This document shows positions 6,777 through 12,367 of a stretch of DNA of 15,167 nt, one piece after another (position 1 is the stretch's first letter; each line of letters opens with the position of its first letter). Source of the DNA: an uncultured Clostridia bacterium (lineage in GTDB: Bacteria; Bacillota; Clostridia; Christensenellales; UBA1242); assembly GCA_947626155.1 (NCBI GenBank), contig CANQRC010000021.1, positions 1 through 15,167 of the forward strand, read 5' to 3'. The position numbers and the translations under genes were made by a program. Under the pieces are notes generated by a model that saw only the letters and a program-made list of their open reading frames with translations, was not told the DNA's origin and did no database searches.

Positions 6777-7121
6777 TTATTTCATCCATGCGCACAACTC
6801 TTCGGCAGGTTGCAGCCAAGAGTTGTTAATCAACTTGTATTTAAGTTTTTTGCCGTCTTTCAATGTTATGGAAACGCTAGCACCCGTCCAGCAACTCTTC
6901 TTTGCGGTTATGCTTTCAATGTCGTTCTTGCTGATTTTTTGAGCCTTTTTAATGTTAAAGCCATAAACCCCACCTGTAAAAGGCGTTATAAACAAATCAT
7001 TCCCATAAACAGTGATGGCACTTGCTCCCATTGAAGCGTTCCATTTTGTGCAATAAACAAAAATCTTCCTGTCGCACATTTTGTTGTCAACAAGTTCTTG
7101 CATTGCCTTTTCTATGTCCAT
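6777..7121 (-). CDS. small PH-domain-like protein of unknown function
   Basis: Not recognised as a named gene. The 114-residue product is mostly alternating hydrophobic beta strands: a short N-terminal helix (DIEKAMQELVDNKM), then strands KIFVYCTKW, SAITVYGNDLFITPF, GGVYGFNIKKAQKIS, DIESITAKKS, SVSITLKDGKKLKYKLI, then a closing helix LQPAEELCAWMK. The order of strands with one capping C-terminal helix is what a bacterial PH (bPH/GRAM-like) domain shows; this is inference from pattern, not a motif match. There is no signal peptide or membrane segment. The start ATG at 7121 follows AGGAGG at 5-6 nt; a longer in-frame reading from 7139 overlaps that site. It leads a two-gene unit with the alpha/beta hydrolase. 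No clear promoter was found upstream, where repeats begin. Confidence 0.7.
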   Translation of the reverse strand: MDIEKAMQELVDNKMCDRKIFVYCTKWNASMGASAITVYGNDLFITPFTGGVYGFNIKKAQKISKNDIESITAKKSCWTGASVSITLKDGKKLKYKLINNSWLQPAEELCAWMK

Positions 7122-7204
7122 ATATCCTCCTAATTTCAAAACTAAATTTCTTCAAAGCCTTTCTTCACAAGGGAGACGCGCAAAACTGCCAGCATTCCCG
7201 GGGC

Positions 7205-7231
7205 CCCCAAAAGTGCTTGCCACTTTTGGGG
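7205..7231. repeat. 11-bp perfect hairpin CCCCAAAAGTG / CACTTTTGGGG
   Basis: Inverted repeat with a 5-nt loop (CTTGC) in the gap between the PH-like gene and tRNA-Glu. It has no U run on either strand, so it does not look like an intrinsic terminator. The ACTTTT core recalls the hairpins at 7905-7939 and 8352-8383. Confidence 0.65.
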
Positions 7232-7259
7232 AAAAGGAGCGACCAAACATTCGGGCGCC

Positions 7260-7289
7260 GCTTTTTGACACAAAGTGGCAAAAACAAGC
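7260..7289. repeat. dispersed hairpin repeat, copy A
   Basis: A 30-bp segment matching copy B at 8296-8325 in 26 of 30 positions; all four differences are transitions. Both fold as TTTTTG-(mismatch)-CAC / GTG-(mismatch)-CAAAAA around a 3-nt loop (AAA here, GAA in copy B). Confidence 0.65.
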
Positions 7290-7311
7290 AATATGTGCAG
7301 GTCGCGACATT

Positions 7312-7386
7312 TGGTAGTCCCAAGGGGAATCGAACCCCTGATTCCGCCGTGAGAGGGCGGCGTCTTAACCGCTTGACCATGGGACC
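7312..7386 (-). tRNA. tRNA-Glu, anticodon CUC
   Basis: 75 nt with an encoded 3' CCA (7312-7314). The acceptor stem pairs GGTCCCA with TGGGACT (the first pair is G-U). The anticodon arm is CCGCC-CTCTCAC-GGCGG, giving anticodon CUC, which reads GAG glutamate codons. The T arm CAGGGG-TTCGATT-CCCCT is standard, with TTCGA. The anticodon stem is the same as in known bacterial tRNA-Glu. The usual tRNA-Glu has UUC, so this should be an additional isoacceptor; the other is not in this window. Confidence 0.95.
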
Positions 7387-7396
7387 ATGCTCTTAG

Positions 7397-7425
7397 ATAA
7401 TATCACTTTTTTTCGAAAAAATCAA
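7397..7425 (-). promoter_or_regulatory. tRNA-Glu promoter
   Basis: Minus strand: -35 TTGATT (7420-7425), 17-bp spacer, extended -10 TGATATTAT (box 7397-7402). The mature tRNA starts 10 nt after the -10 box, so the 5' leader should be only a few bases. Confidence 0.75.
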
Positions 7426-7477
7426 TAAAAATTCTCAAATTGTTTGGAAATATTAAAAAAATTAGTGTTAAAAACAC

Positions 7478-7505
7478 AAAAAGAGTGATTATTGGTCACT
7501 CTTTT
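7478..7505 (-). terminator. intrinsic terminator of the holin-like gene
   Basis: 10-bp perfect stem AAAAGAGTGA / TCACTCTTTT (7479-7488 with 7496-7505), 7-nt loop, five U at the minus-strand 3' end. The TAA stop of the holin-like gene (7489-7491) is in the loop. A second small hairpin GTGTT/AACAC follows at 7466-7477. Confidence 0.75.
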
Positions 7506-7857
7506 GTTCTTTTTTGCTGATATCTTCGTTGTCACCTTTTAAAGTGTTTTGCTTTTGGTTGCCCTTTAAAATCAGTGCTTCCAAAGTATCAATAATGCTC
7601 TCAACTTTTTCTGCATCAAACGCCATGCCTTGTGACTTGCAGAAGTCCTGCGCCCACGAAAGCACGGAATTTTTCTTTTCCTCTGCGGACAAGTTTTCTG
7701 TTTCTTCGGCCTTTAAAACAAGGTTGTAGAGTTCTTGTTTAAGAGTGTCCCACTTTTTGGTTTTAATAACCTTAATAAGCGCGGCAAACAGACCAGCCAA
7801 AGAGATGATAAGAGAAAAACTCAAAGATATCAGCCTGACAATTTCATCTGCTGACAT
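7489..7857 (-). CDS. small membrane protein resembling LLH-type phage holins
   Basis: 122 residues with one hydrophobic segment at about 7-30 (IVRLISLSFSLIISLAGLFA), then a basic stretch, a region NLVLKAEETENLSAEEKKNSVLSWA, then an amphipathic segment VESIIDTLEALIL, and a charged tail. One N-terminal helix, an 'A-E' helix, a KK-V-LSWA-like segment and a final predicted helix ending in A-L-x-L is the layout of the Holin_LLH family. That call is from pattern memory and is moderate; it could equally be an unrelated small membrane protein. The start ATG at 7857 follows GGGGAGA. No other phage gene (endolysin, tail, integrase) is present, and it is followed by tRNA-Glu on the same strand, so a phage remnant at a tRNA is one reading, although the tRNA is not the usual 3'-end target in this orientation and no att repeat is seen. 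Confidence 0.6.
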   Translation of the reverse strand: MSADEIVRLISLSFSLIISLAGLFAALIKVIKTKKWDTLKQELYNLVLKAEETENLSAEEKKNSVLSWAQDFCKSQGMAFDAEKVESIIDTLEALILKGNQKQNTLKGDNEDISKKEQKSDQ

Positions 7858-7904
7858 AATTATTTCTCCCCACTATCATCTTATGAAAAAAATCCGCCGC
7901 TTGA

Positions 7905-7939
7905 CCCCTACTTTTCTTTTGGAGAAAAGAAAAGTGGGG
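7905..7939. repeat. homopurine/homopyrimidine hairpin, left end of the repeat block
   Basis: ACTTTTCTTTT (7910-7920), loop GGAG, AAAAGAAAAGT (7925-7935), with CCCC/GGGG arms (7905-7908 and 7936-7939) extending the stem across one bulged T. It matches the reverse complement of the hairpin at 8352-8383 except for one loop-adjacent base over the central 24 bp. Confidence 0.75.
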
Positions 7940-7944
7940 CTTTT

Positions 7945-8021
7945 GTCATCCTGAACGAAGTGAAGGATCTCAACCTCTTTTTGAGATTCTTCCTCTCTGC
8001 TTCGCTCCGCGTTAGAATGAC
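7945..8021. repeat. palindromic repeat unit 1 (two inverted half-sites)
   Basis: Half-site 7945-7971 begins GTCATCCTGAACGAAG and ends AAGGATCTC; half-site 7983-8021 is its inverted form, starting GAGATTCTTC and ending AGAATGAC. Each half-site closes on itself: ATCCT/AGGAT in the first and ATTCT/AGAAT in the second. Confidence 0.8.
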
Positions 8022-8058
8022 AGCGAAAGGACAATAGCAAAAACGCTTCCCCTATGTT

Positions 8059-8150
8059 GTCATCCTGAATGGAGCGCAAGCGCAATGAAGGATCTCAAAC
8101 CACTTTTCTTCGATGCCGACCCGAGATTCTTCGGCTTCGCTCAGAATGAC
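8059..8150. repeat. palindromic repeat unit 2 (two inverted half-sites)
   Basis: Half-site 8059-8096 runs GTCATCCTGAATGGAG to AAGGATCTC; half-site 8123-8150 is inverted, GAGATTCTTCGGC to CAGAATGAC. The first half-site has an extra GCGCAAGC-like insertion in its loop. Same arrangement as unit 1, 37 bp away. Confidence 0.8.
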
Positions 8151-8220
8151 AGCGGGCCGGACACGCCCACCCTCAAAGACGGGCATTCACAAGACCCCAG
8201 CGCCCCACTTCGCAAGAGAG

Positions 8221-8267
8221 TCGCGACCAAGTCGCCAAGCTTTGCTGCGACTTGCGTTTGGTCGCGA
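8221..8267. repeat. G/C-rich stem-loop
   Basis: TCGCGACCAA (8221-8230) pairs perfectly with TTGGTCGCGA (8258-8267); directly inside, AAGTCGC pairs with GCGACTT (8247-8253) across a 4-nt bulge, sharing an A/T junction. No U run follows on either strand. Confidence 0.7.
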
Positions 8268-8295
8268 GGAGGGCGAAAACAAGCGTCAAAGCGAT

Positions 8296-8325
8296 GCTTT
8301 TTGGCACGAAGTGACAAAAACGAGC
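8296..8325. repeat. dispersed hairpin repeat, copy B
   Basis: Direct-orientation counterpart of copy A at 7260-7289, 26 of 30 bases identical, with the same hairpin fold. In copy B the internal mismatch is G opposite A instead of A opposite G. Confidence 0.65.
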
Positions 8326-8351
8326 CACAAGCGCAGTTTTCGCCCCCTTTG

Positions 8352-8383
8352 CTGACTTTTCTTTTTTCCAAAAGAAAAGTCAG
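8352..8383. repeat. homopurine/homopyrimidine hairpin, right end of the repeat block and rpe 3' end
   Basis: Perfect 14-bp stem CTGACTTTTCTTTT (8352-8365) with AAAAGAAAAGTCAG (8370-8383) and a 4-nt loop. The rpe stop TGA (8380-8382) and last codon are in the stem. It may act as the 3' end of the priA-to-rpe operon, although no U run follows the stem on the minus strand. It is the inverted counterpart of 7905-7939. Confidence 0.7.
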
Positions 8384-9048
8384 TCTTGGCATTTAAGTTT
8401 GTTTATGGCGTCCTTTCTGTTTTTTGCGGAATAAACATAGTTTCCGCTCACCAAAATATCCACGCCAAGTTCGGTGAGGCGCTTTGCATTTTGCGCATTA
8501 ACTCCGCCGTCAAACTCAATCTTAAAATTTAGGTTGTTTTCTGTGCGGAAAGTTTCAACCTCCCTCACCCTGTCATACATTTCCTCAATGGTTTCCTGCC
8601 CGCTCGCACCCGGCTCAACGCCCATAATCAACACAAGGTCACAGTTAAACACAAAAGAACGAATATCCTTAAAAGGCGTGCTTGGTTTAAGAGAAATCCC
8701 CGCAAGCACCCCGTTCTGCTTTACAAATTTGATCACATTCACAAGGTCCTGCTTGTTTTCAAACGCTTCATAATGCACGGTGATAATGTTCGCCCCCGCC
8801 TCAATGTATTTTACAATTTCATCTGTCGGCTCGTTTACCATAAGGTGAACATCCAGCATAATAATGCTATTTCTGTTAATGGTTTTGATAAGGCCATAAT
8901 CATAATTGTTTTTTTGAACAAAGTTTTCGTTCATCACGTCGCAGTGCAAAAACTCTGCAAGCCCCTGCATCTGCTTGGCATACTCCACAATATTTTGATA
9001 GTCGCTGATTGGGTCAGTCGAAACGGAAATGTCCGCACTTTTTCTCAT
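8380..9048 (-). CDS. rpe: ribulose-phosphate 3-epimerase
   Basis: Interconverts ribulose 5-phosphate and xylulose 5-phosphate in the non-oxidative pentose phosphate pathway; cytoplasmic TIM barrel. The 222 residues are normal. The metal and acid/base residues are in place: His35 and Asp37 in LHCDVMN, His68 in LDVHLM, and Asp180 in FDGGVN; the phosphate site is MGVEPGASGQ (142-151) and VSGNYVY near 200. Differences from the common form: the N-terminus reads SADISVSTDPISDY in place of PSILSADF, and DVMN replaces DVMDG. The start ATG at 9048 follows AGAGGTG. It is the last gene of the priA operon (50 bp after rsgA), but it also has a putative promoter in that gap. Its stop lies inside a hairpin that starts a repeat block. 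Confidence 0.92.
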   Translation of the reverse strand: MRKSADISVSTDPISDYQNIVEYAKQMQGLAEFLHCDVMNENFVQKNNYDYGLIKTINRNSIIMLDVHLMVNEPTDEIVKYIEAGANIITVHYEAFENKQDLVNVIKFVKQNGVLAGISLKPSTPFKDIRSFVFNCDLVLIMGVEPGASGQETIEEMYDRVREVETFRTENNLNFKIEFDGGVNAQNAKRLTELGVDILVSGNYVYSAKNRKDAINKLKCQD

Positions 9049-9064
9049 AAAACACCTCTAAAAC

Positions 9065-9092
9065 ATTTTAGCAAACTTAAGCTATTTTTCAA
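9065..9092 (-). promoter_or_regulatory. putative internal promoter of rpe
   Basis: Minus strand: -35 TTGAAA (9087-9092), 16-bp spacer, extended -10 TGCTAAAAT (box 9065-9070), about 16 nt before the rpe ATG. The sequence around it also forms a small hairpin CTAAAA-TG-TTTTAG. Confidence 0.5.
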
Positions 9093-9098
9093 AATCTT

Positions 9099-9947
9099 TT
9101 AATATTTTTTCAAGTTTTTTAAATTTTCATAAAGTTTCAAATAATTTTCATAACGCTCTTTTGAAATAAGCCCGTCCTCAACCGCTTTTTGAACCCCACA
9201 AAATTCTTTGCCACCCTTGTGAACGCAAGTTTTGAATTTGCAACTTCCGGCAAACTTCAAAAACTCAGGATAATAACTTTTAAGCTCTCTTTCGTCAATG
9301 TTAAGCAAATTTTCGTCAAGTTTAGAAAAGCCCGCCGTGTCAGCAAGATATTTGTTTTTTCCAAATTTGTATAACTCAACGGTTCGGGTGGTCTGCTTGC
9401 CCCTTTGAACCTTTTTGCTGAAAGTGTCAACCCTGGCAACAACCTCTTTTTTCAGCGCATTTATTATTGAAGATTTTCCCACGGCGCTTTGGCCTGCAAG
9501 CACGCAAACGCCCTTGATTTGCCCTCTTAAAATTGTCACACTTTCGTCAAAAGTTGAAAAAACAAGCGTTTTTATCACTTTTTTGTAGATTTTTTCAATA
9601 TTTTTGCACGTTTTTTCGTCTAAATCAAATTTATTGATGCACAAAATTGGAGTGATGTTGTTCAAAAAACAGAACACAATAAGTTTGTCCACCAAAAGCA
9701 AATCTGGCTTTGGAATTGGCGCAACCGTGATGAACATACGCTCAATATTTGCCACCGGCGGACGAATGATAAGGTTTTTTCTTGGCAAAGTTTTGCTTAT
9801 TGTGTTTTGCTCGTCAAGCAAAACTTTGTCACCAACAAAGATTCCGTCTTTTTTAAGGTTTCTTGCCCCAAGGGACAAAATTTTTCCGTCACCAAGCTCC
9901 ACCGTAAAGAGGCTTGACTGTTTTTTTAATACAAGCGCCTCGTTCAT
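9099..9947 (-). CDS. rsgA: small ribosomal subunit-dependent GTPase A (YloQ)
   Basis: GTPase acting in late maturation of the 30S ribosomal subunit. The 282 residues show the circularly permuted G-motif order that defines the family: an N-terminal OB-fold domain (1-65), G4 NKFD at 105-108, G1 GQSAVGKSS at 152-160, the G2 region RGKQTTR at 182-188, and G3 DTAGF at 203-207. The C-terminal zinc site has ligands Cys236, Cys241, His243 and Cys250 in the usual CX4CXHX6C spacing. The start ATG at 9947 overlaps the rlmN stop by 4 bp (ATGA), so translation is probably coupled. In many Bacillota the phosphatase/kinase pair (prpC-prkC) lies between rlmN and rsgA; here it is absent. Confidence 0.96.
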   Translation of the reverse strand: MNEALVLKKQSSLFTVELGDGKILSLGARNLKKDGIFVGDKVLLDEQNTISKTLPRKNLIIRPPVANIERMFITVAPIPKPDLLLVDKLIVFCFLNNITPILCINKFDLDEKTCKNIEKIYKKVIKTLVFSTFDESVTILRGQIKGVCVLAGQSAVGKSSIINALKKEVVARVDTFSKKVQRGKQTTRTVELYKFGKNKYLADTAGFSKLDENLLNIDERELKSYYPEFLKFAGSCKFKTCVHKGGKEFCGVQKAVEDGLISKERYENYLKLYENLKNLKKY

Positions 9948-10969
9948 TTTGCGCCTCCAACTCTGTTTCTAAGTTGTCCGCAAGCCCCCTCAATGTCTTC
10001 GCCCATTGTCCTTCTCACCGTGGCGGAGATGCCAAGTTTTTCAAGGTCGCCGGCAATTTTATAGGCCTTTTTCCTGTTTGTTCCAATAAGTTTTTTCTCT
10101 TTAACAGAATTAAGAGGAATTAGGTTCACGTGACAAGTTTTGCCTTTCAAAATGGTGGCAAGTTCTTTGATTTGCTCCTGCCCGTCATTCACGCCGTCAA
10201 TAAGCGAATATTCAAAGCAAATTCTCCTGCCCGTTTTTTCAAAATAATAGTCGCACGCCTTCAAAATTTCTTCAATTTTGTAAGCATTTGCAATTGGCAT
10301 AATTGTCTTTCGAAGCTCGTCGTTTGGCGCGTGCAAAGAAATTGTCAGCGTCACCGAAAAGCCGTCATCTGCAAGTTTATATATGTTTGGCACAATTCCG
10401 CAGGTTGAAAGAGAGATGTTTCGCTGGCTGATATTTATTCCCTCCGGCGCGGAGACAAGTCTCAAAAATTTTGTGACATTTTCATAGTTGTCAAGCGGCT
10501 CGCCGCAGCCCATAAGCACAATATTGGTGATTTTTCTTTGCTTCAGCGTTGCGCCAAGGCTTGAATTAAAAAACAAAACTTGCGCCAAAATTTCGCCTGC
10601 CGAAAGGTTTCTTTTCAGCCCGTTTAAGGTTGAAGCGCAAAACTTGCAACCCATTCTGCACCCCACCTGAGTTGACACGCAAACGGTGTAGCCATATTTA
10701 TATTTCAACAGGACGCTTTCAACAATGCTGCCGTCAGCAAACTTTATAGCAACCTTTTCCGTTTCGTCTTTGCTTCTAAGATGAGCCACAATTTCATAAA
10801 AAAGATAGTCTTTTTTCACTTTTTCTTTAAAATTTTGGGGCAAATTTGATATTTTTTCCAAATCCTTAAAAAGATATGCCGCCTCAAAAAGTTGTTTGGC
10901 GCGAAATTTTGGCTCGCCCAAACTTAAAACATATTCTTCCATTTCGGCAAAACTCATATCCAAAATCAT
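9944..10969 (-). CDS. rlmN: dual-specificity 23S rRNA/tRNA adenine C2-methyltransferase
   Basis: Radical-SAM enzyme that methylates C2 of A2503 in 23S rRNA and A37 in some tRNAs. The 341 residues from ATG 10969 match the family. The [4Fe-4S] cluster motif is CRMGCKFC (Cys104, Cys108, Cys111), with the partner Cys97 seven residues upstream in CVSTQVGC. The methyl-carrying Cys330 is in EGACGQL, and the SAM-contact motif is GCGEPLDNY (usually GMGEP). The N-terminal accessory domain (GEPKFRAKQLF at 18-28) is normal. The start overlaps the fmt stop by 4 bp (ATGA) and has only a weak ribosome binding site, so it should depend on coupling. A longer in-frame reading to 11050 lies wholly inside fmt and is not used. 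Confidence 0.96.
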   Translation of the reverse strand: MILDMSFAEMEEYVLSLGEPKFRAKQLFEAAYLFKDLEKISNLPQNFKEKVKKDYLFYEIVAHLRSKDETEKVAIKFADGSIVESVLLKYKYGYTVCVSTQVGCRMGCKFCASTLNGLKRNLSAGEILAQVLFFNSSLGATLKQRKITNIVLMGCGEPLDNYENVTKFLRLVSAPEGINISQRNISLSTCGIVPNIYKLADDGFSVTLTISLHAPNDELRKTIMPIANAYKIEEILKACDYYFEKTGRRICFEYSLIDGVNDGQEQIKELATILKGKTCHVNLIPLNSVKEKKLIGTNRKKAYKIAGDLEKLGISATVRRTMGEDIEGACGQLRNRVGGAK

Positions 10970-11880
10970 ATGTCCACCGCCTGACTTTTGAAGTGGTAGC
11001 CGTTCAAAAAACTTTTCGCGTCCATTGCCTTTCCGCCCGGCGCTTGGCATTTTAAAATTTCCAAAATTCCATCTTTTGTTTGAATCAAAAATCTTTTTCT
11101 GTCGGCAATTATCTGCCCCACTTCAAGATTGCTATCTTCCTTTATTGCCTTTGCGGAAAAAACTTTAATTCTCTCGCCGCCAACAAAGAAAAAGCAAATT
11201 GGCGCTTCACAAAACGCCCTGACTTTGTTTGCCAAACTCTCTGCGCTTTGAGAAAAATCCAAAAGCCCGTCTTCCTTTTGAATAAGTTTAACAAAAGTGG
11301 CCTTGGAGTGGTCTTGCGGCGTCCTAACGGCCGTGTTGTTTCCAATTTTTCTTAGAACTTCCACAAGCATTTCCGCCCCAATGCAGGCAAGCCTTGGCAT
11401 CAAGGACGAATAATCTTCTTCCGGCAAAATTTTCACCTCTTTTTGAAGATAGATGTCGCCGTCGTCCATTCCAACTTCGGTCTTCATGATTGTCACGCCG
11501 GTGACTTTGTCGCCGTTTAAAAGCGCGGTTTGAATTGGCGTTGCACCCCTGTATTTTGGCAGAAGCGAAGGGTGAACATTCACGCAAGGCATGATTTCAA
11601 GCAGGCTTTTTGGCAAAATTTTTCCATAGGATGCCGTGACGCCAAGGTCAAAATCAATCTTTTTGAAGTCCTCAATATGCTCTTTCAGCTTTGGGAATTG
11701 ATAAACAGGCAAGGAATGCTGCCTTGCAAAAGAAACAATGTGAGGCGAGGTCAACTTGTTTCCTCGTCCCGCAGGTTTGTCCTCTTGGCAGACAACTCCA
11801 ACCACGTCAAAGCCCTCGTTGAGAAGTTTTTCCAGCACAATTTCAGCAAAAACAGGTGTTCCAAAAAACAAAATCTTCAT
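10966..11880 (-). CDS. fmt: methionyl-tRNA formyltransferase
   Basis: Formylates Met-tRNA(fMet) from 10-formyltetrahydrofolate, making the initiator used in bacterial translation. The 304 residues are normal. The catalytic residues are Asn101 and His103 in the motif NVHPSLLPKYRG (101-112) and Asp139 in GMDDGDI, with the same 38-residue spacing as in the Escherichia coli enzyme. The N-terminus MKILFFGTPVFAE is the usual first strand and loop, and the C-terminal third (from about 205) is the OB-fold tRNA-binding domain. The start ATG at 11880 directly abuts the TAG stop of def with no gap, and its stop overlaps rlmN by 4 bp. Together with def it provides the formylation/deformylation pair. Confidence 0.96.
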   Translation of the reverse strand: MKILFFGTPVFAEIVLEKLLNEGFDVVGVVCQEDKPAGRGNKLTSPHIVSFARQHSLPVYQFPKLKEHIEDFKKIDFDLGVTASYGKILPKSLLEIMPCVNVHPSLLPKYRGATPIQTALLNGDKVTGVTIMKTEVGMDDGDIYLQKEVKILPEEDYSSLMPRLACIGAEMLVEVLRKIGNNTAVRTPQDHSKATFVKLIQKEDGLLDFSQSAESLANKVRAFCEAPICFFFVGGERIKVFSAKAIKEDSNLEVGQIIADRKRFLIQTKDGILEILKCQAPGGKAMDAKSFLNGYHFKSQAVDI

Positions 11881-12357
11881 CTATTCCACCCCGTTTAGCG
11901 CCTTGTAATTTTTGCCCTCTTCGGTCAAATCCACAAAAAGCACGCCGTTCAAGTGGTCAATTTCGTGGCAGACGCACCTTGCAATATAGTCCTTTGCCTC
12001 AAACTCAAACGCCTCGCCGTTTCTATCAAACGCCCTGATTTTAACATATTTTGGCCTCTCAACATCACAATAAAAGCCCGGCACACTCAAACACCCCTCG
12101 CTTGCCAAAACCTTTCCCCTCGTCTTCAAAATTTCTGGGTTGACAACCTCCAAAAATTGGTCGTCGTCAAGTTGGATGACAATTGCCCGCCTCAAAACTC
12201 CCACTTGCACGGCAGAAATCCCCACGCCCTTTCTTTCAAGCATGGTTGCCTTCATATCATCCAAAAGCGTGCCAAGTTCCTCGTCATAAGCCACAACTGG
12301 CTTGGACTTTTTGCGCAGCGTTGCATTTCCAATTCTAACCACTTTCCTAATAGCCAT
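11881..12357 (-). CDS. def: peptide deformylase
   Basis: Removes the formyl group from the N-terminal Met of new proteins; metal-dependent (usually Fe2+). The 158 residues are typical. All three motifs are visible: motif I as GVGISAVQ at 44-51 (usually GxGxAAxQ, so Ser replaces the first Ala), motif II EGCLS at 87-91 with the metal ligand Cys89, and motif III HEIDH at 131-135 with metal ligands His131 and His135 and catalytic Glu132. The start ATG at 12357 follows AAGGAG, 10 bp after the priA stop. Next to fmt, which is the common bacterial arrangement. Confidence 0.96.
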   Translation of the reverse strand: MAIRKVVRIGNATLRKKSKPVVAYDEELGTLLDDMKATMLERKGVGISAVQVGVLRRAIVIQLDDDQFLEVVNPEILKTRGKVLASEGCLSVPGFYCDVERPKYVKIRAFDRNGEAFEFEAKDYIARCVCHEIDHLNGVLFVDLTEEGKNYKALNGVE

Positions 12358-12367
12358 TTTGCTCTCC

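Larger units (their letters stand above)
7858..8379. other. non-coding repeat block between the holin-like gene and rpe
   Basis: About 520 bp with no credible gene. It is made of hairpins and repeats, listed separately: a homopurine/homopyrimidine hairpin at each end (7905-7939 and 8352-8383, inverted copies of one another), two palindromic units of a GTCATYCTGAA...GGATCTC element (7945-8021 and 8059-8150), a long G/C-rich hairpin (8221-8267) and repeat copy B (8296-8325). Open frames crossing it are translations of the repeats. Confidence 0.75.

Noticed and set aside
7312..7386. tRNA-Glu as an integration site (attB)
   Set aside because: No integrase gene and no repeat of the tRNA 3' end were seen in the window.
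7945..8150. A CRISPR array, because of the repeated GTCAT/ATCTC motifs
   Set aside because: The copies alternate in direction, vary in length and sequence, and have no regular spacers or cas genes nearby.
7905..8383. An insertion sequence
   Set aside because: There is no transposase frame and no visible target-site duplication; reported only as a possible non-autonomous element.
7876..8396. Several open frames on both strands across the repeat block, some with TFLFSKRKV-like ends
   Set aside because: They are translations of the palindromic repeats and the homopurine hairpins, overlap each other in many frames, lack ribosome binding sites, and resemble the spurious repeat-derived proteins often seen in draft annotations.
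10970..11050. Longer rlmN start inside fmt
   Set aside because: It has no ribosome binding site, adds residues unlike RlmN, and the ATG at 10969 gives the usual length and a 4-bp overlap with the fmt stop.
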